Source: Strongylocentrotus droebachiensis (Eukaryota > Echinodermata > Echinoidea > Camarodonta > Strongylocentrotidae). From it: a stretch of DNA of 64,000 nucleotides. Under the pieces are notes generated by a model, which made no database searches, was not told the origin of the DNA, and worked only from the letters and a program-made list of their open reading frames with translations. The position numbers and the translations under genes were made by a program. Of this stretch, positions 25,401-39,050 are shown piece after piece. Where the stretch lies: assembly GCA_035222895.1 (NCBI GenBank), contig JAVYIG010002361.1, positions 184,501 through 248,500 on the forward strand. The letters are read 5' to 3'. How positions within the stretch are numbered: position 1 is the first letter of the stretch; each line of letters opens with the position of its first letter.

Positions 25401-28400
25401 ACAAATGTTGCTAGAGGGAGGCTAGGAAATTGCTGTAAGCCATATTATCATTTGAATATGAGAGTTAGATTCCGCCTCCTTTTCTTGTAGATTAGATTTG
25501 GGTTAGTTATTCACATACTTAAGGAAAGCCAACTGGGTCATAGTGAGGGAGTACATTGTCCCCCTTTCAGGCATAGAGCATATTAAAACGATAATATAAT
25601 TAATTTGTCAAACCTCTCTTTCTCCTCCCCCCCCCCCCCAATCTCCTTCTCCCTTTCCATCTCTCTCTCTCTCCTCCCCTCCCCCTTCTCCCTCTTTCCA
25701 TCTCTCTCTTTCCATCTCTCTCTCCCTCCCTCTCTCTCTCTCTCCCTCTCTCTTTCTCTCTCCCTCTCTCTCCCTCTCTCTTTCTCTCTCTCTCCCCCCC
25801 TCCTCCCTCTTTCCATCTCTCTCTCCCTCTCTTTCTCTCTCTCTCTCTTTCTCTCTTCTTGTTATCTTTAAAAGCTGACATACCCAGTAAGCCTGCCATG
25901 GACAAAGGATCAAAGGAAAGCAAAGATGGGAGAAGTGAACAGCTAGTCAGTGTAGAACGTCTGCCAGTCATTCACAGAGCTACAGGTGTAGCCTGCGATC
26001 CTAACGGAACAAACTTTGTTGTCTTGCAGTCAGATCCCAGAACAAGGTGATATTGATACATCAAGTCTGGAAACAAAGTAATCTAAAAACAAGAAGATTG
26101 GAAATTACATTTGATTTCACACAGTCAGATCTAAGAACCAGGGCCGGTATTCGATTCAATACTTAGCATAAGTAAGAAATTTACTAAGTAAATGGCTAAG
26201 CAAAGAAATTTACTTATCTTATATTCAAATCGCATTTTAGACTTTTACTTACATGTACCTTAGACAAAATCCAAGTCAAATACTAACTGATAAGCATTGT
26301 GACATCACACGGTCAATCAAAAGTAATGCGCAATTAATGCGTTGCAATAAATGCGCGCTGATATAATTGTGCACCGGTTATAATACTGCGTAAGAAAACC
26401 ATATGCCTGCCAATCAAGGTCTCCATATAATTGGCTTAAGTCTGGTAGGGAGCTGCCTTAAATTTAGGGTAAAATATTTAGCCGAAATTTTGAATTACAT
26501 ACCAAAATTGGCTAAGTATTTTATCTAAGCCAAATACTAAGTAAAGAGCTTAAATTTTGTACTTAAGTATTGAATTGAATAAGGACCCAGAGCCCTGTTT
26601 CATAAAAAAAAAAAAAAATACTAGTAACAAGTATACAGGGATGCCAGTGTATCAATCAGATATGATATGAATGAACCAGAAGAAAAAAAACATGAATAGA
26701 CTTTGAAATGTGATTTTCAGTATATTACAGTGTAGTTTGTATATTGTATTGTACGGCAGATGATTTGTTAAAAATACTGGTGTAAGAGTCTGTAAGAAAA
26801 ATATCTAAACTTTGCGGACATGCACTTTCATAATTAAGCCAACATTGATATTGCTTTTCTTTCCTGCAGTTTAACTGAGCTTCCTGAAATGAGTGTTTCT
26901 GAGATGGGGAGCCACTTCAAACAGCTGATGGTGGAGGCTGACTCCATGGACATGATCCATGATGTACTAATTAAGGTGAGTAGGCATGGGGGTGGGGAGC
27001 AGCGAACTGCAGGGTAGCTTCAGCATAGTAACATTCCATTAGGAACCCTCGTAGCAACAGATTATACTTGTCGGTAAAATCTTAATCAATAATTACAAAT
27101 CCTGTAATTGTACATGTATTTAATTACTTCATTTTTACTTTTCGACTCCTTGTTTTGGAAGACATGTTAAATCAAACATCAACCTGCTTTAGCTACCACC
27201 TGTATAGAAAGACCACACTTTCGTGTTTCCTTTGAATAGTGTTTATCATTGGAATATGTATTGAAGGAACCTGTGCATAAAGACCACCTGCCTATCAAGA
27301 CTGCTGTTCATGTCTCCCTGGAGTGGTCTTTATATGCAGGTTTCACTGTAATTTATATGTGTCTTGTACATACCGTACATCTCTGTGTATAAGACGCACC
27401 CCTGTTTGGGGGGGCAGTTGAAAGCGCCGATTTGTGCTTGTGAACTTGTCACAAATAATATAGTAACAATGTCGTTTTTAAAATTAAACATGACAGACAA
27501 ATTTTCCTTCAAGTCTGAACAGAAATCCGGCCATACAGGTAGTGTTGTTCTAGAGTCTACACACCTTGTATGACTGAGCTGGGAGACATTGCCTGGTACA
27601 GTGCAGGTGGAGGGGCATAAATCGACACTTAAAAAAAAATTAAAAAAATTATTTGTTTGTTTTTTTGTTTTTATACACAGAGATTTATGGTATATGTTTT
27701 ACACTTTGACAGATTGATAATCATCGGCTTGCAGCTCATAAGTACATCCTTGCTTACGGCAGCGAGTACTTCAGCAAGATCTTCACAGATCCTGATGAAT
27801 CATCTTCATCTGAGAACAACGGAAAGATCTCCAACAAACCAGAAGTGGTCATCGATGACGAAGGAACAGCCATCGTTGACCTCACCGACATCATCGACTA
27901 CGATATCTTCCACATCTTGGTCCAGTACCTGTACACCGGTACCTGTGATGCGTTCCGTCCTGACTTTGAGCTTCGCATCAACCCTATAAAGCAGCATGAC
28001 TCTACCGACCAGAGAAGCATAGAATGTGACCCTGCTTCAGAGGAAACATACGGCAGGGAAGAGCTGACAATCAATGAGAGAAATCGTCACCAGTCTGCCC
28101 ACTCTGTGCTTAGGGAGCATGGAAAGGGAGGAGAGGGAAAGAAGAAAGGGAAGAAGGGGCGTAAAAAGGGGAAAGGCGAGCCGTCGGATCACCCCAAAGC
28201 TGAGAAACGTAGACCATTGTCAGCCGTCAGACTGGTCGCGGAAGAAGCAAAGAAATTTGGAATTAAGTCTCTTGCCAAAAGGTAATCAGTCAATAAAATC
28301 ATTTGATTTCTTTATTGAAAAAAGCTTCCATATGTCAAATTTATTAGTGTTGATGTACCGTAATTGCCGGCGATAAGGCCGCACCGCCGTATAGGCCGCA

Positions 28401-31400
28401 CCCCCAACTTTGGCATTTCGTAGAGAAAAAAAAAAAAAAAACGGACCAAAGAAAATAATCGTAATTTTCTCGTAGAACTCTATTTTTCCTACAAACTAAT
28501 ACCAAAATTATCAATCATTTTATAAATTTACAGGAAGTTCACCTACAAACTAATACCAAAATTATCAATCATTTTATAAATTTACAGGAAGTTTACCTAA
28601 AAAATGATCGTAATTTAGCAAATCTTGTTCAATTTTTAGGCAGATTAGCAAATTCATGGGACACTAGAGGGCGCTTCGCATGCATACAGAAACCTGAATG
28701 GCCATCTTTAGCTTGCATGCAGTGAATCGGCACTAATAATGTTATCCGGTCTTACCCCTATCGTACCGTCAAATGGAGAAAATAAACAAGCTTTTGTATT
28801 GTTATTAGAGATCTCCAGAGGTTAGTTTGTCGCTTTAATTAATTAGATAGGCCTAGTCTCAATTCTGTATAATTCAGAATTATCTTACTGAAAAGTTAAG
28901 AACACCGACGATTCTACGCTGTGAATCTTCGAAGGTGCGTTGGATTTGTTGGCAACTCCCAGCCCCGTAGCTCCCCACCACAGAGTGTGTGAGCGAGGTA
29001 TGATTTCGGTTAGTAACCCGTGCGCTGTCTAAGGACATTTTTACAAGTACGATTTTTAGTACGAGTTTCTGGTCAGTTTTCTTATTTCTTTGGTTGCACA
29101 ACGATTAAAAAGATAACTTCTTCAAATTTGCTGCTGACGTGGTTCAGACTAGATCTTGTCCGATGTGTTTTCAAGTCAATTTTTTTTTGTTTGTATGAAG
29201 TTGCCTACAAATAATGGACGTGCTGTTTTGACTTGCGATTTTTACTGTTTCGGCGAAAAGGCAGCACCCCGACTTTTTGATATTTTCTCTTCCAAAAATA
29301 CTGCGGCCTTTACGCCGGCAAATACGGTATTGGCTGGAAAGATGAAACATTAATTTCTTTGAGTGCCGAAAGATTTCCATAATAGAAGTGTCATCAATAG
29401 GTAGATGATTTCTAAAATGGCAATATAAGGTCGGTTTAGAATGTGGAGGTCTCAAGGGTGAGTGAAATGAAAAAGGAATTCTGCTCCAAGCTAGTCAAAA
29501 TTTGGTATACGGTAATATATGGTTGTATTGATAAAACTTAATGACTTTGGTTGCTGAGTAAGGGCAGTGTGCAGCTGTGCTCACTGCAGCTAACCTCCAC
29601 TCTTCGTTATGATTACAAGTCCATGTAATAGTTGTGATCAATGCAAAAGTGATATACGTGTAGTATGTGTTTTAAAGCTTGCCTTGATAGTACACTTCAT
29701 ATCTGAACAAACCTGTACCAGTTTCCTTTGTATAGAATGAATCATTGGTGACATGTCAGATTATTATTTTTATGATTATTATTATTCAATCGATATCATT
29801 ACTAGATTGGACAATGTCAAGTTTGTGGATGGGAAACTGATTAACTTTGGTCCCGCCCTGTCTCCGCTGAGCTTCAATCCAAGCAGTCTCCGGCACCTGA
29901 GTGATGTAGTGCTGATGTCAGAGGAAGGAACTCTGTTTCCTTGTCATAAATGTGTTCTCTCAGCTCGACTGGATTACTTTCAGAACATGCTGGGTAGCTG
30001 CTGGATGGAGGTGAAAACAAATTATTGAAGAAGAAAAAATTGTTAAAAGATGTGAAAGCATAGTCTTGCCCTAATGAGACAAGCAGAAACTCTATGGCCC
30101 TAATCCACAAAGAAGGTTCAAATTTAAGCCATGGTTTAAATAATTGAAGAAAAAAAATGTTAACAAATTTAAAAACACAGACTTGCCCTAATGAGACAAG
30201 CAGATACTCTATGGCCCTCATTTACAAAGGAGGTTTAAATTTAACCCATGGATTTAATCTTCATTTACATAACCCATGGTTTAAAATTAGTGTAAATTCA
30301 GCGCGACACAGTCAGAGGTCCAATATGAGACCCCGCAAGGCAAGGAACTCTTAATTTGTGCTAATTTTAAACCATGGGTTATGTAAATGAGGGTTTTAAC
30401 CACGGGTTAAATTAAAACCTCCTTTGTGAATTTGGGCCTAGATGTTTTGAAAGCTAAATTCTTAAAGGGATCGTTTAACAATGTTAAATCTGAGATACAT
30501 GGCCCTATATGTTATCAGTGTCTGTGATATGGTGTAATATTGAAGCCCTAATAATATTGCGCTTCAAAATGATCAAGAAGTGCCTCAAAAAAGTAAAAAT
30601 CTTTGAGTGACCGGTTTTACCATACTTGTTTTCCCAAATAGACTGTAGTGTTATGAAAACCATTTCAAAATTTGTAATTCCAATCATAAATATCTTGATA
30701 ATCAGACAGGCGATCGGCTTGTAAAAGTCATGGGGTTCCTGACTGACCGTAAGGTTTATAATTATCATTGCAGCATGAGCTAAATCCAGAATTTTGTTTC
30801 AGAATCTGAGACAAAATTCCCGGATCCCTTTAACAATGTCAATTATGATTACACACACAGAGAAAATGAAAAGGATAGATACCGGTACTGTATGAACTTG
30901 AGAATGTTCAGATTCTTGTGCATGGTATTTGTATTTATTCAAAAACTTCATTCTCATGGTACATGAATATTTTGTTTTGCAATACATAGGCATAATGATT
31001 ACTACAAATATGGAAATATTGAATTATATGAAATGAAGAAAAAAAAAGTCCACTTTATGTGTATGGCAACCAGTAGTAAGATAAACATGTTTCTATACAT
31101 ATTTTTTCATTCTCTGATGTTTATAGCAATGACATCATTCTAATGAAGGATTGAAAGAATTTTGATACACATGAAGCAAATTTTCTTATCCCAATATATA
31201 TTTCATTTTAATGGCTTTTGATGATCCAGAAATTGATGTACAATATTCATATCTTTGCTATAAAATGTTTATTTGAATCGCTCTTTACCATCCTTAACCA
31301 AGCGCTCTCTCTCTCTCTCTCTTTATTTTGCTCTTGTATACAGGCTTCTACTGAGGAGCCTCTGAAAATGGCCATGCCGGCTGCGATCTTGGACCTGCTG

Positions 31401-34400
31401 CTGGACTACCTGTACATGGACCAGGCCCCAAAGCTAGATGGGTGCCAGGACCTGGAGATATTGTGTAACACTCTCGCCATTGCAGATCAGCTCTTTGTAA
31501 CCAGACTCAAGGATATTTGTGAAATCACTTTGGTTGATCTCGGTAAGATATGCTTTCCTCTTTGTACATTTTCTTGTAATTTTTGTATAGGCACATAGCA
31601 TGTTAAACCCCTCGTAAACTTAATTGTGAAGGAGATATTTTGAAGTATTATTTTATTGTATGGCTTAAAGTAACAGAGTTTCTTCAGTTAGATTATACAT
31701 GTATGTGCTAGGCTTTCCTGCTAAAAGCCAGATGCCAATTCAAAAATGTATTTCAAGTTCTGTTTTTTTTGTTCAGCTTGATTATGATGCAGTCCATAGC
31801 ACCTTCATTGATGTTACCTCATAGCTACAGAATACTTACAACTTGATTGGTAGAATCGTACATGTAGTTAAAGTTTTCAGGACTACCACGTGTCCATTTT
31901 ATTTCTTCAAAGGAATAATTCGCGGGTTCAGTGACACAAAGACATAACTCCATATTTTGCCGAAATGAGTATTTGATATCAAAATGTTCAGAAAAATGTG
32001 AAACACAAAGATTTAACTCCACCCAACACCCCATTGAAGTCAATGGCTTGTGAAACATAGACTAAACTACTTTTTCTCAAAATGGCCAAAGTGGAGTTAC
32101 GTCTTTGTATCACTGACCCCTCAAATTATAACTAGGATTGGCAGAGTCTGAAAAGTGGATATCGCTTTCATTTTCCAGTAACCTTGAGGAATGTAGCCGA
32201 GTTGCTTCAGTTTGCGAGCGTGTACCAAGCCCTGCAGCTGAAGGCTAGCTGTCATCAGTACATCTGCCTGAACCTAGTCTGTCAGGTGGAGTCTGGTAGC
32301 CTGGAGCCTCTGGATGAGAACGTCTTGGAGGAACTCTCTGCAGCCTATAAAGAAACTGTGAGTTGATTATAATAATAATAACTGTTTCTTTTAAAGCCCC
32401 ACTGTACTACTTGTAGCTACTTGCTCCCTCTATATAGAAAACAATGCATAAGGGATGTCTGTTGGTCCCCCTTGATCCTCTTTTTCTTATATTAAATGAG
32501 ATCTGAGTAAATGAGATAACCACCTGTCAGTAACCTCGCTGGGAGGTCTAATCCCTCCTGGCCTAACTAGTACAGACAGGCTTTTAGCACTTTACCAATT
32601 ACAAGTGACCAAAGTGCTTACATGTACAGTATTATGATCACCCGGTCACTGGATTCCGTTGCTATTCCAAACATTAGAGTACCAAGAAATTATAGACAGA
32701 GCCTGTGCATATCTGATTTTACAAGGTATTTCTTGGTGTCTAGATGATCTACTTATGTTATTTTCAAAGACTTTCAAAAGAACTTTTTTCTCACAAACAT
32801 TTGAGATTAGAATATTTCATATTTTTATAGGCATGCCCCAGCATTTTAGAAAAGAAATGGTGCTTCTAAAAAACAGATGCTATTTTTAGTTTGATGTATT
32901 GAAATGGATGTCGGTTCTTTAAAAACACTATGAAGAACAGTACGCAGCCTTTTGACATTTCTTTGAATTAATTTACTTCTGAAATCTTACAGCTCCCATA
33001 CTCCAGATTCATCAAGCCTTCAATGAATGCCCCTGACATCAGCCATATTGGCCCCTACCCTCCTGAAGAAGCTGCCTCCCAGCAGGATTCATCTAGCTCT
33101 AGTGCACAACCCAAATCCTCTAACCCTTCCATGAAAGACTTTGAGGCCCTCGCTCGCAAGGCAAAGGCCAGGCGCAAGGGACGTCGACACACCAGCAGCA
33201 CCGGCAAACACACCAGTGTGTCCGTCAGCGAGAGCTGCGATGATCCTAGCGTTGTCCAAGGATCCAAGCACGATGATCCCTCCCGGTCTGATTCCTGCAG
33301 TGAGGCCCTGCAGGATGCGTTCGTCTCATCTCCTGCAAGGGTTGAGGTGATGTCTTCGAACCCAGAGGATCACATATCAATATCATCTACCTCTGAAGAT
33401 CAAGCTGGTCATGAAGCAATGAACCTGACGTCTCCTGATAAAGTGATGTCCCCAGAAAGCATGGATGGGATGTATGTACTTGAAAGGAAACACAAAAGAG
33501 AAGACGGTTTGGATTATATAGATAATAGAAAGGAGAGTAAGAAAGCTGGACGTACAACTCCTCTCAAGCTTACAGTACAGACAGGTGATGAAGAACTTCA
33601 GGTGAGGATTTTGTCTAATTGTAGATTTCTATCATGATCAGAATAATCCAAGCATAAGATATGCTCGCTGACTCTTTTTTTGAAGAATAACATAGAATAC
33701 AGACATCCTGAAGCTTTAGGTCTTGCACTCATTAGAGTAAGGCTCATGAATGAGCAGGAAGCTGAAATAGGAAAATATAATAGAAGCTAAATGAGCAAAG
33801 CACATGAAATTCGCTCTGATGAGGGCAGGACAAAAATGTGTAATAAATGTATGTCTGTATCCATTGCTCTTTGATTTTACCATCGATTCCTCTTTTTCTC
33901 ATTTTTTTTTCTCAATAGAAGGATATTAAATTAGTTATAAAACAATAAGGCTTCGTTTTGTCTGTAACAATATTTTTGTATAACTTTGAATTTTATAGCT
34001 TTATAAAGATTTGATGAGTTGTATGTTGCTGGAGAATGTTTTAAACTTTTATGTGTCAAAATTTGATGAAGATAGTTATCAATAGACATTTTATGGATAG
34101 GTACAATGTACATGTACAGTAAGCAAATAATTACCGTTGGTGAAGGTGATGGGACAAACTATCACTTCCGAGGCGATCTGGATGTAGCTATCTTTCCGAA
34201 GCGAAGCTGAGAAAAGATGGCGTATATATTCTGATCGACGGGGAAGTGATAGTTTGCCATCGTCTGAAAACCAAAAGGTGATTATTTGCTTTATATTCCA
34301 CATCTAAAACAATTTAATTACAAAAAGAAAAGGACGTGTATGCATCTACATAAAACATATACTGTAGGCCCAAATTCACACCAAAAAAGTTTAAGTTTAA

Positions 34401-37400
34401 CCCAACCCCTTGAGGGTAAAGTGCGCGCATGTGTTTTCTTTAATTGCGCTCATTGGTAATGCGCGCTTAATTACGCCTGTTTAAGTGCGCGTTTCGATAA
34501 TCTTCAGTGAAAGTGCGTTGCCCTTTGTAGATAGTACCTCTATCTTCAATAAAAGTGCGTTGCACTGTGTAGATAGTAGTACTATCTACACAGTGTAACA
34601 AACTTTTTGCTTCTCCCATCAATAATGGGCGAACTATCTTTCCTCATGTGATTTACTTTTCACCAATCATAGAGCAAGATTCTTAGTATGTGGGATATAA
34701 TACTACATATGAATATTATTAGTCATGCTTGTAAACACTATTTCTGTTAACTTAATATTTTTGCTTATACCAGGGAGAGAATAACGGACCTTTCTCTGGC
34801 AGCTCTAAGACTTGGACTTGGGCAAGGTAAGATTTTTGTTTCTATTGGTGAGATAAAGAAGTGATCTAAATTCACATTGAAGACATGTCTAGGTGCTTTT
34901 TACATTTTGTATGTGTATTTCTTCATGTTTAAAAAAATTGTTAGCTGTAGCCGTACAGTTGTAAATAACAAATAATATTGAAATCTAACTATAGATATTT
35001 TATATTATTTTGTGGTATACACCTAATGAACTACTGAATTAGAGTGTTACAACTTAAGTAATTTCATCTTCAGGGGTGGGGTATGATAATATTTCTTGCT
35101 ATTCTCTGTTTCACAGCCCAAAGAGCCCAATAACCGGTCTTCGGGATATCATGCAGTCCCAGTCAGGTATTAACAAACCCCAAGCCAGCTCATACCCTGG
35201 GCCAACCAGTCCTCCAGCCCAGATAGCAAGAGCACCACCAGTTGCCGCCACATCACCCCTTCTGGTCTCCCCCACCCCCTCCCCTACCCAGAGACCACAG
35301 CAACCATCTGCCAAGGGCCACACCCCCACCCTCTCCCCCACCCAGAGACCGCAGCAACCCTCTGCCAGGGGCCACACCCCACTGGGGAAGAAGTCTCAGA
35401 AGCAGAGGAAGAAGGAGATGCAGGCTGCTCTGATAGGGGGAGGGGTGGATGAGAAGAGGAACGGGGACGGGATGGATGGACAGGTAGTAGGAGATCACAA
35501 CCCTGTGGCTTGCCCATGGTAAGTTCATCAATTAACTCTAATTAATACTAATGGATGTTTGTTTATTTGGTTTAATAATGTTGTTAAAATATTGGGTTAA
35601 TTTTACAGTTAATACAAGTATGTGCATTCCAGTCGCAAATAAAGAATACACCAAATTTCCAAAAACAAAAACAAATTGTTATACTTCATTTCTTGCTAAA
35701 AGCATTCATCAGTTTAATGTATACGTGATTGTTTAGAATGCATGTGGTATGTTTAATCTAATTATGCCATGAAGAAACCAATCATTTAATATTTTTGTTA
35801 CCACACATACATGTATTGCAAAATATACAGTGAAACCTGTCTATAAAAACCAACAAGAGAGACAGGAAAAGTGGTCTTTGTAAACAGGTGGTCTTTGTAG
35901 ACAGGTTTTTTTAGTTCATGTTTCAATTAGAAACTATTTTCAAGGGAAACATAAATGTAGTCTTTGTAGACAGGTGGTCGCTAAACCAGGTTTGACTGTA
36001 CTAGAAAGTGGAGATACAAAATTGTCACCTAAAGGGATCATTTAACAATGTTAAATCTGAGATACATGGCCCTACATGTTATCAGTATCTGTGATATGGT
36101 GTTATATTGAAGCCCTACAAAAATTGCGCTTCAAAATGATCAAGAAGTGCCTCAAAAAAGTAAAAACCTTTGAGTGACCGGTTTTACCATACTTGTTTTC
36201 CCCAATAGACTGTAGTGTTATGAAAACCGTTTGGCAAACGCAAAATTTGAATCAGACAGGCGCTCGGCTTGTAAAAGTCAAGGGGTTCCTGACAGACCTA
36301 AAGGTTTATAATCATCATTGCAGCATGAGCCAAATCAAGGTTTTTTTTAAAGGACCTAAGACAAAGTTACCGTATCTCTTTAATGAAATATCTGATTATT
36401 CTTGTTTGTGAACAGGGCCAATGTGGCGCCACGTCGGCCAACTCAAGTTTCTTTCCGTGACCTCCAAGCTCAAGATGAAGATGTGGAATCCATCTGGGAT
36501 CCTGTCCCATCTTCATCACCAGATAAGAAAACTTTCTCTGCATCAAGGAAAATAAGGTAAGACATATATTTATATTTATCTTCTTAATTTGCCCAGGGTG
36601 CATATTTATATGAACTATTTTCATTTCCCTTGAGTTAAAATCCCTTAAAATACATAGATCATGGCTCTCAAGTTTTTTATTGTATTTCTTCTTCTACCTC
36701 ACTTGTTTTTGTTTTTGGGAGGCGGTCTTTTTTCCTAACGTACATTGTCATTTTGCAGAAGAAGAAAAAGAAAAAGAATAAACATGACTTTAAAGTAACC
36801 AAGACAGTTTTTTCACTTTTGTTCACTTTTTTCAAATTTAGTACACAGATTTTATTATGTTTCTGGTTTTTAGCAGATATTAAATTTTAACAGTATATTA
36901 AAAACACCTCAATAAATGTACATCCAGCTGATTTTTTTTTTGATGGTTTCCCAAAAGAAGGCCGTTGATAATACATAGCTTGTACATCCATCTTGCCGGC
37001 AGCCACCAAAATGTAATGTCAAAGGATACACACAACTAGAATGAGGAGTCATACATTATAGCTGTGTCATGTCAGTTGACAATATACAGTGTGAATTGTT
37101 TTCTCACCCCCCCCCCCCCCCTCCCATATTCCAATTGGACCAAGGGTTATGGAATTTATAAATTCTTATTGAACTGACATATATATATATGACATTTCTT
37201 GATTCAAACTGACTTATATCCTTTTAATAATAGATGAAGTATACGATTGGTGATCTATCGCATTGATATCTGACTGTCAAAAGACATTGTATATTTGAAA
37301 AGAGAGTAGCGTTGTTCATGACAGCTGGAATCAACAGGGTATGACTAATTGAGTTGAGATGAGTGATGCCTTTTTGGAACCACATTTTATATTTTTAGTT

Positions 37401-38998
37401 AAGTCCAACTTAAAGTCGATCTTAGTCTTTGTGAAACAATCTCCATTATCATACACGTGACATATGTATGTTGTCTATAAATAAACATCACATCATACAC
37501 CGTCCATGTGATAAACCGTTCGACCTTCTTGTCTATCATGTACTGTACATGTGTGTGTGTATTGGGTTCTTACAGACGTGTATCAATCAGATATGATTAT
37601 TTACGTCTGGGGACCGACCTTTAAACGTCGCCATCCAAAAGACGTGATTCAGGGTCGAACATGCGTCCTCGGCTGAATCAGTTTGTAACTTCCATTGTTA
37701 GCTGGATTACAGGCGCACGCCACAACGCCATGTACTGTACATGTATTGTAAGCTGCACTGTGGGCTGGTAGAAGCTAATATAACAAGACAGTCATTACAT
37801 CCTCCTCACCCATACTCACTCTCAATGAGAGCAACAAAGGTCAGAGTTCATACATCTGGATTAATCGTCACCCTAGAAGTGCCATATCTAATCATCCACT
37901 TATTAAACTGTAGTAGCCTAGGTATTTGTCCTCGGGGTCAGAGCCAAAAGTTTTATCTGTGCCCACGTAACCCTACCCTTGTTGTAATATATTGTTTATT
38001 TCTTATTATTATTTCCATATCATTGCCCCAATAGGCATAAACACAAAAATTCACATTATGAATTGTTACAACACAAACTTTTGGATATGATAGAAAATTA
38101 ATTCTTGTATTTAGAAAGATTCCAAAAATGTGAATAAATTAACAAGGGAGTTCATAACGTTATATTTAGATGGTAAGTGTCCTTTAATGTGCAAGTTTTG
38201 TTGTTGTTGTTGTTGTTGTTGCTGTTGTTGTTTTTTGTATACATGTTGCCTGTTATAATTTATGAATAATTCATGACCTGTTACTAATTTTTATCATAAC
38301 CAGAGGTGCAAGTAAAACTTATCCCAAAAACAAATCCAATGAAGAAATGTGGTGCAATATATGGCAAGCTGTAGATTTGGCTGTATTGAAGTCGGAAGGG
38401 ATGTGAGCTAGGATCCACTTGAGGCTTATAGTGAAGGGAAAGAGCACACCACCCCTTAGATACAGTTAACAGGTTAATGGCTTTAACACCTGAAGTAGCC
38501 TATCCAGCGGCTCATTATCTTCATCATGCACCAGTTATTAGTTACCACGCAGTCTTTCCAATTAGTGCTCTATTCGGGTGATTAGCATGGTGATTGTGCA
38601 TTGTGGTTCATGTTTACGTTTATTTTATGGTGAGGAATTCACGCTGCGATTGTGTTTTCCTATATATTTATATATACCTGTATCATTTTCACAAAGTGAT
38701 TATATTGAGAGTTGTAGTGAGAATTTGATTCTGTTTACTTTGGTGGTTTCTCTTGTTGTTGTTTTCTTTCTATTTAGTTTTCGTCTTCTGGTATGTGGTC
38801 TTGTATGATTTCTTTGCTTTTTTTTGTTCTATAACTTTTTCTCTCATTCACACTGTCACTCTTTCTTCTCTCTTCCCATTCACTTTTTCTTTTCCATTCT
38901 TTTCTTGTTCATTGTGTATGTCTATTTTCATATTTAATATGTATTCTCATATCTTTCTTCTTGAATTATCTTGTACCACTTTACACCCCCCCCCCCCC

Positions 38999-39050
<52 letters not shown>

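Noticed and set aside
26120..26142. Possible relic of the exon 8 end (CAGTCAGATCTAAGAACCAGG)
   Set aside because: About 20 bases only; suggestive next to the other relics but too short to claim.
33055..33271. Minus-strand frames opposite IBTK exon 14, and similar ones at 35111-35531
   Set aside because: Shadows of the coding strand; the plus-strand exons have splice sites, phase and homology.
37700..37735. Human Alu contamination
   Set aside because: Only the Alu-domain-like head matches; the rest is not Alu and the flanks are ordinary local sequence.
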